From an uncultured Bacteroidales bacterium (GTDB lineage Bacteria > Bacteroidota > Bacteroidia > Bacteroidales > Bacteroidaceae): a stretch of DNA of 16,069 bases. This document shows, one piece after another, positions 1-10,167 of this stretch. The stretch lies in NCBI GenBank assembly GCA_937901185.1, contig CALCHR010000087.1:1-16069 (forward strand), given 5' to 3'. The position numbers and the translations under genes are program-made. The number at the start of each line of letters is the position of its first letter. The stretch's first letter is position 1. Below the pieces are notes generated by a model. The model saw only the letters and a program-made list of their open reading frames with translations. It was not told where the DNA came from and ran no database searches.

Positions 1-55
1 CCGAATTTTTCCTAGTAGTTACCGAAATTCACCTAGCTTTTACCTAAGAAATGCC
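1..55 (+). repeat. Dispersed 21-bp-phased intergenic repeat, copy 1 (truncated by window start)
   Basis: Two tandem 21-bp units are visible at 6-26 and 27-47, each with CCTAG at unit positions 6-10 and ACC near position 16. They are followed by the tail GAAATGCC at 48-55. The second unit contains the inverted half-sites CCTAG (32-36) and CTAAG (44-48), separated by 7 bp. The array may continue left of the window. Bases 25-55 are repeated exactly, in reverse complement, at the right end of the window. Related arrays lie at 4692-4793 and 11191-11277. Confidence 0.8.
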
Positions 56-100
56 TTTTCAAACCTGCTGATAATCAGTAGTAAAATTGTAAAGGAAATT

Positions 101-129
101 CGTACTTTTCAAAGGGCTGGAAAAGTACG
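101..129. terminator. Perfect 10-bp hairpin, possible terminator
   Basis: CGTACTTTTC at 101-110 pairs with GAAAAGTACG at 120-129 around a 9-nt loop. It lies downstream of the DUF5686 gene on the minus strand, but nearly 290 nt beyond its stop, and it is followed there by a weak T-rich stretch rather than a clean U tract. It could end that transcript or be part of the flank of repeat copy 1. The hairpin is certain; its role is not. Confidence 0.35.
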
Positions 130-416
130 GTGGAATGGCAGATTTTGGAGGGTTGCTCTTGCCTCGCTTTATGTCTCAAGAGGGTCTTTTAAGGGGCCTT
201 TCCCGAAGGCACATCGGAGGCCTGAAAGCGGGTGCCGCTGGGCATGGATACGCCGCAGCATGCGCCGCTCAAAACATGGCGGTGCGTTGTGAAAGAAAGA
301 GCGTGGAAAGGACTGGAGGGATGAGCGCAGCACTGTGATAAAGAAGATGACGAGCTTTATATTTTCTCCGATTTCACCGATGGTTTTGGGATTTTTGTAG
401 AGGAGAAAATAATAAG
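130..416. other. Intergenic region without a recognisable gene
   Basis: This is the region downstream of the DUF5686 stop codon. Short open frames exist on both strands but show no recognisable protein family, no promoter and no start context. The part nearest the gene (about 350-416) is AT-rich and reads like a 3' untranslated region on the minus strand. I see no RNA gene here. Confidence 0.5.
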
Positions 417-3014
417 TTAGAACGTCACGCGTAGCATCAAGCGTACGCCCCATTTGTTCGTGTCGGGGTCGTCAAGATAGGTCAGTCGGCGCACATACTC
501 CACATGCAGGAGCTTGAAGATGTTGTGGATGCCGGCCACTACTTCTACGTAGGGCTTTTTCTTGTCCATGGTGCCGGACAGGTATTTGTAGGAACCGTCG
601 GCTTGGAAGTGGCCGGGGAAGTAGTAGAGGTTGGCGTTGCCGGCATTCTTCTCCAAGAAAGGATTGTTCTTGCTGGAGAGCGTGCCCCAAAGCACGTTGC
701 AGCCTATGTGCTCGCGCCATTTTAATTTCTTCAGTAGCGGGATGCGGTTCAGAATCTTTCCGTTCATGTCCCAAGCCAGCATGAGCGAGGCATAGCGGTC
801 GTTGAGAAACTCCATGTTGTTGATGAGGCTGAACATGTTGTCCTCGCGGATGTAGGATAGGTTGGCCGGCGGCATGATGAGCAGCGGAAAGGGCACTTGG
901 TTCCATTGCACTCCGCCCTTCAATGTGGCATCAATCTTACCCCACGAAGCGAGCCAGAAACGCTTCTCGAGCCCCACCTCCGTAAAGTTGTAATTGTAAT
1001 CGCAGCCCAGCACACCTTTTACACCCACCGTATGGGAAAAAGAGATGCGCGGTGCTTCGTGGTTGGCGGCTATGCGGCGCTGTTTGGTGTTGATCCATGT
1101 GGCGCCCGGCTGGTAGATGAAGCCCAGTTTGAAGTCGGTGGTATGTAAACTCTTGATGCGCTTGGCAGGGTCAAGAGAAGGAGTACCTTGTTCGTCGAGC
1201 GCTTGATAGAAGAGGGCGCCGGTGGGGCGGTCGCGCTCAGTGCGTAGCTGCATGTTGAGGCGGAAACCGTTGGCCCATTCGCGGTCCCACAAGAGGTTAT
1301 AGTACTGATAGTACATCATGTGCTCTACGCTGGTCCACTTAAAGGATACGAACACATTGTCCTTATCCGTGGGCAAAAACTTATCGCTGGGCGACATCAC
1401 GTCGTTGGCGTAGGTGAACGTCAGGTTGTTCACGGGAAACTCGCGCGGCAGGTAGGCCTTCTTGTTAAAGGAATAGGTCATTTCGCCCATACCTTTCCAT
1501 CGATGGTCCTTGAAGCCGTGGGCCACGTAGCCTTTCAGGAAAATGTTAGGGTGCAGGTTGGCGGTGGTTTGAGCCGAGGCGCGCAAGCGCCAGCCTTCCA
1601 CAAAATTTTTGGTAATGATTGTGTTCACCGGACCAATGTCTACCTTGCTCGGCTTCTTGGGGTCGGTGCTCGTCTCCACAAAGTTTTCGATGAAGGCCTT
1701 TGCTACGAACAGCACGGGCTTGAAACCTTTGATGTTCTGAAGGTTGCGGATGAAGGCATTCATGCGGCTTTCAGATTTCGTAAGACGCTCGGAGCGCTGT
1801 TGCTCCCAGAATTCTTCGTCGCGCATCTGTGCATTCGCATCCACCAGTATGTCGCCCTTGAACTTAAAAGATTGGTCGGGGATAGGCTCAAAGGAAAAAT
1901 TCTTGTATTGGGTGGTGCGTTGCACTTGGAACTTCTGTAGAAAATCCACCAGCTTGAGTTGCACCAACATATCGTCTGAGACGGTCACCTGTTCGCCCGA
2001 GGGCAACTGCTGAAACTCCTGGATGATGCGCAGGCTTTCTATGAAGTTGACATTGGTGTTCTTGGGCAAGCCTATGTCTATCTTTTTTACGCGCCAGGTA
2101 GAGTCGGCCATGATGTAAAGTGTGCCGGTAAATCCGAAGTCCTGCGGATTGTTGGGCGTAAAGGTCAGTTCGAAGCATTTGTCCTTGTCTACCATCAAGG
2201 TGTCCTCTATAAAATAGCGGTAGAAGCTGATGGCGGAGCGTGAGGATATGGGGCTGATAAACTGGTTTTGCAGCAGGCGTATCTCGTCTTCGTAGATGTC
2301 AACGTCGGTAAAGCAGTCTTTGAGCATCGTGTTGAGGATGTCGCCGGTGTTGATAAGGTCGTTGATGCCGTTGCTGCGTTGGCCGGTGACAATGGTCTTC
2401 GTGGTCTCCGGCTCTTTGCGGTAGATCTCTGTAGACACTGTCTCGTCGACGGAGATGGGCAGGATGAGTTTGCCGGTAGTGTTGCAGGTCTCTACATGGT
2501 CTTTGAGGAAGGGGAACTTCTTAAATTTTCCTTCCTCAAACACTTTGTCTGTCACGTCGTTAAAGGCGAAGGTGATTTTGCTGTACTTGTCTATGCTATA
2601 GTAGTTGTGCTCCTTCAGATTGCTTTTTTTCTTAGCAGCGATTACCTTTCGCATGAGCTCCACGGCGGGATTGTTTTTCCGGCTGTACTTCTTTTTCTTT
2701 CCGGTAACCGTAGCCTCGTTGAAGAGACGGGCGTTGGGGATGAGGCGCACATCGAGGTGTTGCGGCTTGTCGATGCGGAAGTTCTTCGAGTCAAATCCTA
2801 TATTGCTGATGTAGAGGCGTCCTTTCTTGTAGGGGATAGAAAATTTTCCGTCGACGTCTGTCTGTACAGCGCGCTTATCTCCTTCGTAGAACACGTTGGC
2901 GAAGGGCACGGTCTCTCCGTTGGTGGCGTTCGTGACGACACCGGTTACGTTTTGCGCCAGCACAGCCAGGCCGGAGCACAGGAGGATAAGCAGGAAGTAG
3001 ATTCTTAGTTTCAC
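417..3014 (-). CDS. DUF5686 outer-membrane protein with carboxypeptidase-like regulatory domain
   Basis: About 865 residues from a GTG start. The N-terminus, VKLRIYFLLI then LLCSGLAVLAQ, is a good Sec signal peptide. Residues about 23-93 form a carboxypeptidase-D regulatory-like beta sandwich (GVVTNATNGETVPFANV, then TDVDGKF), the plug-proximal domain common in Bacteroidota surface proteins. The rest matches the DUF5686 family pattern of a long beta-rich region, and the chain ends in alternating aromatic and hydrophobic strands with a terminal Phe (RLMLRVTF), typical of outer-membrane barrels. Function is unknown; location in the outer membrane is inferred. No ATG is available: the open frame runs back to a stop near 3102, with TTG at 3053 as the other candidate (13 residues longer). 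GTG is preferred because it places the signal peptide at the very N-terminus. It lies downstream of the inositol-phosphate synthase on the same strand, with no clear promoter of its own in the gap. Confidence 0.85.
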   Translation of the reverse strand: MKLRIYFLLILLCSGLAVLAQNVTGVVTNATNGETVPFANVFYEGDKRAVQTDVDGKFSIPYKKGRLYISNIGFDSKNFRIDKPQHLDVRLIPNARLFNEATVTGKKKKYSRKNNPAVELMRKVIAAKKKSNLKEHNYYSIDKYSKITFAFNDVTDKVFEEGKFKKFPFLKDHVETCNTTGKLILPISVDETVSTEIYRKEPETTKTIVTGQRSNGINDLINTGDILNTMLKDCFTDVDIYEDEIRLLQNQFISPISSRSAISFYRYFIEDTLMVDKDKCFELTFTPNNPQDFGFTGTLYIMADSTWRVKKIDIGLPKNTNVNFIESLRIIQEFQQLPSGEQVTVSDDMLVQLKLVDFLQKFQVQRTTQYKNFSFEPIPDQSFKFKGDILVDANAQMRDEEFWEQQRSERLTKSESRMNAFIRNLQNIKGFKPVLFVAKAFIENFVETSTDPKKPSKVDIGPVNTIITKNFVEGWRLRASAQTTANLHPNIFLKGYVAHGFKDHRWKGMGEMTYSFNKKAYLPREFPVNNLTFTYANDVMSPSDKFLPTDKDNVFVSFKWTSVEHMMYYQYYNLLWDREWANGFRLNMQLRTERDRPTGALFYQALDEQGTPSLDPAKRIKSLHTTDFKLGFIYQPGATWINTKQRRIAANHEAPRISFSHTVGVKGVLGCDYNYNFTEVGLEKRFWLASWGKIDATLKGGVQWNQVPFPLLIMPPANLSYIREDNMFSLINNMEFLNDRYASLMLAWDMNGKILNRIPLLKKLKWREHIGCNVLWGTLSSKNNPFLEKNAGNANLYYFPGHFQADGSYKYLSGTMDKKKPYVEVVAGIHNIFKLLHVEYVRRLTYLDDPDTNKWGVRLMLRVTF

Positions 3015-3051
3015 GCGTGTCAAGTCTGTCGGGTTGTTGGTTGAAGTTCCC

Positions 3052-3094
3052 AAAAAGCCCCACGGCTCATCCTCGGGAAAGAAGGACAGCCGTG
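3052..3094 (-). terminator. Possible rho-independent terminator after inositol-phosphate synthase
   Basis: On the minus strand CACGGCT (3094-3088) can pair with AGCCGTG (3067-3061) around a 20-nt loop. It is followed by GGGC and five T residues at 3056-3052. The loop is long, so this is a weak call. The T run abuts the alternative TTG start of the next gene, so the hairpin could also act as a leader structure for that gene. Confidence 0.35.
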
Positions 3095-3161
3095 AAGCTT
3101 TTCATGGTTCATGTAGGTTTATATAGGTGTGTTTCTGGTTGGAAACTCCTATGCTTATTTC

Positions 3162-4454
3162 TTAGTCGATTTCTTCGTCGGCTTCGTAGCCGCCCATTTC
3201 GCGGATGGCATTCTTCAGCATGACATACTGTTGGAAGAGGTGGTTAACGGGCACCTCGTCTGTGGTGTAGTCGTACTGCGGGCTCTTCAGGTAGAAGCTC
3301 AGGAAACGTTGTGTGCCATAGCGGCCGGCGCGCGCTGCAAGGTCGGAGAGCAATACGAGGTCGAGCATGAGCGGAGCGGCAAGGATAGAGTCGCGGCAGA
3401 GGAAGTTGATTTTAATCTGCATAGGATAGCCCATCCAGCCGAAGATGTCGATGTTGTCCCATCCCTCTTTGTCGTCGTTGCGAGGAGGATAGTAGTTGAT
3501 GCGCACCTTGTGGTAGTAGTCCGTATAGAGGTCGGGCTGATTTTCGGGCACGAGGATGCTCTCCAAAGTAGAGAGTTTAGATACTTCCTTGGTGCGGAAA
3601 TTGGCGGGTTCATCGAGCACGAGGCCGTCTCGGTTACCGAGGATGTTGGTAGAGAACCATCCGGCAAGTCCCAAGCAACGTGTGCCGATGATGGGAGCAA
3701 ATCCGCTCTTCACGAGGGTCTGTCCGGTCTTGAAATCCTTACCGGCGATAGGCATTTTGGTCTTCTCGGCCAACTCCCACATAGCGGGGATGTCTACCGT
3801 GGTGTTGGGAGCGCCCATGATGAAGGGAGCGCCTTCTTGCAATGCAGCGTAGGCATAGCACATAGAGGGTGCGATGCGCTCGCGGTCGTCGGCCTTCATG
3901 GCAGCCTCGAAAGCCTCAAGCGTATAGTGTACCTCTTTGTCGATGGGTACGTAGATTTCTGTAGAGGCAGCCCAGATAACCACCACGCGCTCGCAGCCGT
4001 TAGCGGCCTTAAACTCGCGGATGTCCTGACGCAAAGCTTCTGCCATTTCCCAGCGGGTCTTGCAGTCCTTTACGTTGTCGCCGTCAAGGCGGCTGGCATA
4101 GTTTTTGTCGAAGGCGGCCTTCATGGGCACGATGGCCTTCAGTTCGTCTTCTACGGGCAAGATGTCTTTGGCGCGGAGCACCTCGGCGTTCACTGCGCTC
4201 TCAAAGGCATTGGCAGGATAAACGTCCCACGCACCGAATACAAGGTCGTTGAGCTGTGCCAGAGGCACAATCTCTCCGTAGTGCAGATATTTCTTGTCTG
4301 CGCCGCGGCCTACGCGGATTTTGTCATACTGCGTCATTGAACCAACAGGCTTGGCCAAACCTTTGCGGGCCATCAAAACACCTGTAATCATTGTTGTGGT
4401 CACGGCGCCAAGACCTACGCACAACACTCCTAATTTTCCTTTTGCAGGTTCCAT
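3162..4454 (-). CDS. ino1: myo-inositol-1-phosphate synthase (inositol-3-phosphate synthase)
   Basis: 430 residues. The enzyme converts glucose 6-phosphate to 1L-myo-inositol 1-phosphate in the cytoplasm, using NAD as an internal redox cofactor, and is the entry step to inositol lipids. A Rossmann-type glycine motif (GVLCVGLGAVTTT) lies at residues 9-21. Family core motifs follow: GKDFKTGQT at 238-246, STNILGNRDG at 268-277, FRTKEVSK at 286-293 and FLCRDSILAAPLMLDL at 351-366. These resemble the eukaryotic and Bacteroidota type of the enzyme more than the actinobacterial type, and they contain the lysines expected in the active site. The ATG start gives a sensible N-terminus and has a promoter about 38 bp upstream. 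Some Bacteroides place this gene in a cluster for inositol lipid synthesis; none of the partner genes (CDP-alcohol phosphatidyltransferase, phosphatase) is seen here. Confidence 0.93.
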   Translation of the reverse strand: MEPAKGKLGVLCVGLGAVTTTMITGVLMARKGLAKPVGSMTQYDKIRVGRGADKKYLHYGEIVPLAQLNDLVFGAWDVYPANAFESAVNAEVLRAKDILPVEDELKAIVPMKAAFDKNYASRLDGDNVKDCKTRWEMAEALRQDIREFKAANGCERVVVIWAASTEIYVPIDKEVHYTLEAFEAAMKADDRERIAPSMCYAYAALQEGAPFIMGAPNTTVDIPAMWELAEKTKMPIAGKDFKTGQTLVKSGFAPIIGTRCLGLAGWFSTNILGNRDGLVLDEPANFRTKEVSKLSTLESILVPENQPDLYTDYYHKVRINYYPPRNDDKEGWDNIDIFGWMGYPMQIKINFLCRDSILAAPLMLDLVLLSDLAARAGRYGTQRFLSFYLKSPQYDYTTDEVPVNHLFQQYVMLKNAIREMGGYEADEEID

Positions 4455-4491
4455 AATATTTTGAGAATAAACAATTATATCTTAGAAACTG

Positions 4492-4499
4492 CAAATGTA
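4492..4499 (-). promoter_or_regulatory. Promoter -7 element of inositol-phosphate synthase gene
   Basis: On the minus strand the sequence reads TACATTTG, a full match to the Bacteroidota -7 consensus TAnnTTTG, about 38 bp upstream of the ATG at 4454. No clear TTTG -33 element is seen at the usual spacing; the upstream sequence is A/T-rich. Confidence 0.6.
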
Positions 4500-4691
4500 T
4501 AAAAAGTTTTCTTAAGCTCCTTGTGCTATTATCTTAAAAAATCTTTTTGTAAAGAATTTGTATATAGAATAGGAAATATGGAACAGAGAATCATGGGTAA
4601 AAACTGTTCCGATTTTATAGTTTCGGAGGCCCTGTTTTTGCTCTTTCCAATACTTCTCTTAATGCCTATTTTTCACCCCTGCATCATCTTG

Positions 4692-4793
4692 TTTTTCTTA
4701 GTAGCTTTCTAGGAAAACTTAGTAAACTACAAATTTTTCCTAGTAAACTCCGAGTTTTTCCTAGAAGTTTACTAAGAAATGCCCGAAAATGGC
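4692..4793 (+). repeat. Dispersed 21-bp-phased intergenic repeat, copy 2 (four units plus tail)
   Basis: Four head-to-tail 21-bp units start at 4692, 4713, 4734 and 4755. Three begin TTTTTC(C/T)TAG and one begins GAAAACTTAG. The first unit holds CTTAG-N7-CTAGG and the last holds CCTAG-N7-CTAAG, inverted half-sites. The tail GAAATGCCCGAAAATGGC starts at 4776. An 11-bp inverted repeat (4718-4728 with 4766-4776) could form a long-loop hairpin. The array lies between the promoter of the inositol-phosphate synthase gene and the 3' end of the peptide transporter gene. Confidence 0.85.
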
Positions 4794-4799
4794 TCTTGA

Positions 4800-4961
4800 A
4801 AATCAGATAATTACAAAATCTAAAAAGTAAACCATTCGGAGCCTGCCCCAGCGTGCTGCTTTTCCAGCATTAGCATCCCTTCTATCTTCCGCAAACCTCC
4901 GATGGAATGGCTACTTTTTTAATACTGCCCCCGAAACTCTGTTTACTCTTCGCAACTGCCC
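4800..4961. other. Remainder of the 4455-5021 intergenic region
   Basis: The 4455-5021 gap holds the synthase promoter, repeat copy 2 and the transporter terminator. Apart from these, 4800-4961 shows no gene, promoter or RNA that I recognise. Bases 4801-4830 weakly resemble 72-95 next to repeat copy 1 (both contain AATCAG followed by A/T-rich sequence), so the repeat element may extend a little beyond its tail. Confidence 0.4.
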
Positions 4962-4997
4962 AAAAGAAAAGCAGGCAAGCCTTTTGAGCCTGCCTGC
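4962..4997 (-). terminator. Rho-independent terminator of the peptide transporter gene
   Basis: On the minus strand GCAGGCA (4997-4991) pairs with TGCCTGC (4977-4971); two further G-C pairs are possible after a mismatch. The T-rich run TTTTCTTTT follows at 4970-4962. It begins about 25 nt after the transporter stop codon at 5022, the expected place for its terminator. Confidence 0.75.
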
Positions 4998-5021
4998 CTA
5001 TATATTATTTAATGTGTAGCC

Positions 5022-6572
5022 TTAGGATACTTTTTCCAAGCGCTTCAGTATTGAGAAAATAAAGATAGCTGAAACGAGGCAAATAGCAATCAATACGCCC
5101 CAAATGATGTACAAATCTAAACCCCACATCAAACCAGGAATCATAATCAAGGCGTTACCAATGGCAGTCGCAACAAACCATCCACCCATCATCATACCCT
5201 TGTACTGAGGAGGTGCTACTTTTGACACAAATGAAATGCCGATAGGAGAAAGCAATAATTCTGCGATAGTCAGCACAAAGTAGGTGCTGATGAGCCAATT
5301 GGGAGATACCAAAGTGGCAGTGCCTGCTTCGATGTTAGCCAATTGTTCTGCCTGAGCTGGAAGGCCTAGTGAGCCAATTAAAAGAATAACGAATGCAGCA
5401 GCAGCTACCAACATTCCCAAACCAATCTTTTTGGGTGAAGATGGTTCCTTGCCCTTGCTAGCTAACCACTTAAAGATTAAGACAACGATCGGAGTCAATG
5501 CAACAACGAAGCAAGGATTGAATTGTTGGAAAATAGGAGCTTCAACATCTACAGAACCTGTAACATTCAATGCTTTATATACCAAAATACCACCTGCTGC
5601 CAAGGCCAAAACACCCGCAATGAGCTTACCCTTTGTAGTCTTTGACTGGAAAACATTGAGCAATGTATAAACCAATACAATGCACAAAACAAGGTTCCAA
5701 ATGCTTCTCATACCAGTGAGACTAAATGACTTGCTGAGGAAAAGACTCATGAAGCCGCTTTCTGAAGTAGCAGTGTATTCGCGAGCAAATTGGTTCATCG
5801 TGATACCGTTTTGGTGGAATGCCATCCAGAAGAAGATAACCACGGCGAAAACCAAGCAGAGGCAAACGATACGTTCTTTAGTTTGAGCAGGAGTAAGTTT
5901 TTCTTCAACTATATCTGTACTGCCTGCGGCAACTGCTTTTGCACGGTCAGCATGAGAGAAAGTACCACGAAATACATAGTAAATAAGGATTGAGATTACC
6001 AACGATACGCATGCAACAGCGAAAGCGAAGTGGTAAGAATCTGCCTTACTTACACCATATTCAGTCTGAGTCCAAGCCATGATAGTTAGAGCTGCAGCAG
6101 CTGCAAACATAGACCCTAAATTGATAGCCATGTAGAAAATGCTGAAACCTTCGTCGCGCTTTGCAGAGTATTTGGGGTCATCGTATAGATTACCAACCAA
6201 TACTTGCAAGTTTCCCTTGAAAAGACCGGTTCCTGCACAAATCAGCGACAATGCTAATATCATTACGCTTAATGCAAAAAATCCCGCTCCTAAAGGTAAA
6301 GATAGTAATAGGTATCCCGTGAACATGACGAAGATACCAATGGTGACCATCTTGCCAAAACCAAATTTGTCAGCAAGTATACCACCAAAAAGAGGTACGC
6401 CGTAAACTACAGCCAAGAAGATGCCTTGAATAGTACTAGATTTTCCCATGTCAAAACCGAAATTGTCCTGCAAAAAGAACAAGAAAACTGCCAACATGGT
6501 ATAGTAACCGAAGCGTTCACCTGTGTTGGCGAGGGCTAATGCCCATAGACCTTTTGGATGTCCTTCAAACAT
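5022..6572 (-). CDS. POT/PTR-family proton-dependent oligopeptide transporter
   Basis: 516 residues, the usual size for a prokaryotic POT (major facilitator) protein, with about a dozen hydrophobic segments. The family would import di- and tripeptides across the inner membrane with protons. The N-terminus carries GERFGYYTM at 18-26, the Bacteroidota form of the ExxERFxYY signature: Glu19 and Arg20 are present, but the first Glu of the motif is Asn16. The PTR2 signature FYMAINLGS is at 146-154. ADKFG at 68-72 fits the MFS loop 2-3 motif. A central cytoplasmic stretch near 205-235 (ending LTPAQTKERI) precedes the second half. It is a monocistronic unit with its own terminator. Base composition and codon choice are visibly more AT-rich than in uvrA or the DUF5686 gene, which may reflect high expression or transfer. 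Substrate cannot be deduced. Confidence 0.92.
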   Translation of the reverse strand: MFEGHPKGLWALALANTGERFGYYTMLAVFLFFLQDNFGFDMGKSSTIQGIFLAVVYGVPLFGGILADKFGFGKMVTIGIFVMFTGYLLLSLPLGAGFFALSVMILALSLICAGTGLFKGNLQVLVGNLYDDPKYSAKRDEGFSIFYMAINLGSMFAAAAALTIMAWTQTEYGVSKADSYHFAFAVACVSLVISILIYYVFRGTFSHADRAKAVAAGSTDIVEEKLTPAQTKERIVCLCLVFAVVIFFWMAFHQNGITMNQFAREYTATSESGFMSLFLSKSFSLTGMRSIWNLVLCIVLVYTLLNVFQSKTTKGKLIAGVLALAAGGILVYKALNVTGSVDVEAPIFQQFNPCFVVALTPIVVLIFKWLASKGKEPSSPKKIGLGMLVAAAAFVILLIGSLGLPAQAEQLANIEAGTATLVSPNWLISTYFVLTIAELLLSPIGISFVSKVAPPQYKGMMMGGWFVATAIGNALIMIPGLMWGLDLYIIWGVLIAICLVSAIFIFSILKRLEKVS

Positions 6573-6624
6573 AATTAAAAGATTTTTAAGTTGTTATTAA
6601 ATAGATTATTTATTTTTTTATTGT

Positions 6625-6633
6625 TCAAATATT
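6625..6633 (-). promoter_or_regulatory. Weak -7-like element upstream of the peptide transporter
   Basis: On the minus strand the A/T-rich leader contains TAATATTTG, one base longer than TAnnTTTG, about 55 bp upstream of the transporter ATG. No -33 element is convincing. A very A/T-rich leader of about 50 nt follows. It is listed only as the best candidate in this gap. Confidence 0.3.
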
Positions 6634-6636
6634 ATT

Positions 6637-6672
6637 AAGGTCGTTAGGGACTTTAAGGTCCTTAGAGACTTT
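6637..6672. repeat. Tandem pair of 18-bp repeats downstream of the four-helix gene
   Basis: AAGGTCGTTAGGGACTTT (6637-6654) is followed directly by AAGGTCCTTAGAGACTTT (6655-6672), with 16 of 18 positions identical. Each unit contains short GGTC/GGAC-type words that could pair with one another. The pair lies between the stop codon of the four-helix-bundle gene and the transporter promoter region. Confidence 0.8.
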
Positions 6673-6704
6673 GGAACCGGATAGAGTCCGAATGTCAAGC
6701 CTTA

Positions 6705-7245
6705 TTAGTATCCTCTTTTTTCTCTACGGATGCGGGACATCCGTTCGCTAAAACCACCATACTTTTCAAAGTCGTCTGCCAATCGTTTGAGTTGTCGGAA
6801 CAGCAGATAGTCGGTCTGTTTTATCAGTACGATAGCCATATTTGCGATGGTCTCAGGAGGGCGTGTGCTTGCCAATCCTAAAAAGAATTCTGCTTCATCG
6901 TGTTCCCTGCCCAACTTTCTCATCGCTTTCAATTCAACAGAAGAATCTTCCCAAATGCGATGCCTGCGTGTGCGGAGGTAGTCTTCGTAATCCTCTAATA
7001 GTTCCATCAGGCTGGCTTTGGCTACATTGAGTAGTTTTATCTCAGTCTTACAAGATGTAGCTGAGGCTGCGCAGCCTTCCACGATGTTTTGTTTGCCGCT
7101 CCTTGCTGCTTGCACCATCTGGTCTATTGTGCGGTCGCTCCTAGACAGGTATTTGTGGCAGAAATAATAGGTTAGCTCATATATTATATCTGCCTTGCGA
7201 TAGGTCAGCAATTTCTTATATTGCCCATTGGGCGGTAGCAGTACT

Positions 7246-7253
<8 letters not shown>
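6705..7253 (-). CDS. Four-helix-bundle protein, S23/IVP-like with suffix domain
   Basis: 182 residues, rich in helices. The segment DRTIDQMVQAARSGKQNIVEG at about 41-61 is the hallmark of the S23 (23S rRNA intervening-sequence protein) four-helix family, and TSCKTEIKLLNVAKASLMEL then LLEDYEDYLR continues it. The C-terminal part (about 120-182, ending in a basic RMSRIRREKRG stretch) corresponds to the extra suffix region found in one Bacteroidota subgroup. Function is unknown; relatives pentamerise and are basic, and some act as accessory proteins of retroelements, but no reverse transcriptase is nearby. Its ATG overlaps the uvrA stop by 8 bp (ATGACTGA, 7253-7246), so translation is probably coupled to uvrA. 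No terminator is obvious; two 18-bp tandem repeats lie just downstream. Confidence 0.85.
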
Positions 7254-10137
<2,884 letters not shown>

Positions 10138-10167
10138 GGGCTTCAGAGTCGCTGTTAGGTCTTTGGT

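Noticed and set aside
135..453. Small open frames downstream of the DUF5686 gene on both strands
   Set aside because: Low-complexity basic or Gly-rich translations, no promoter, mutual overlap and no family resemblance.
3129..4340. Long plus-strand open frame of about 400 residues
   Set aside because: It is fully antisense to the inositol-phosphate synthase, which has clear motifs; the protein has no recognisable domain.
4521..4712. 63-residue open frame on the plus strand
   Set aside because: It runs into the repeat array and overlaps the upstream region of the inositol-phosphate synthase gene. Its composition reflects T-rich DNA, and no family or promoter is seen.
4692..4793. 21-bp repeats as a CRISPR array
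   Set aside because: Units are directly adjacent, degenerate and too short, with no unique spacers and no cas genes nearby.
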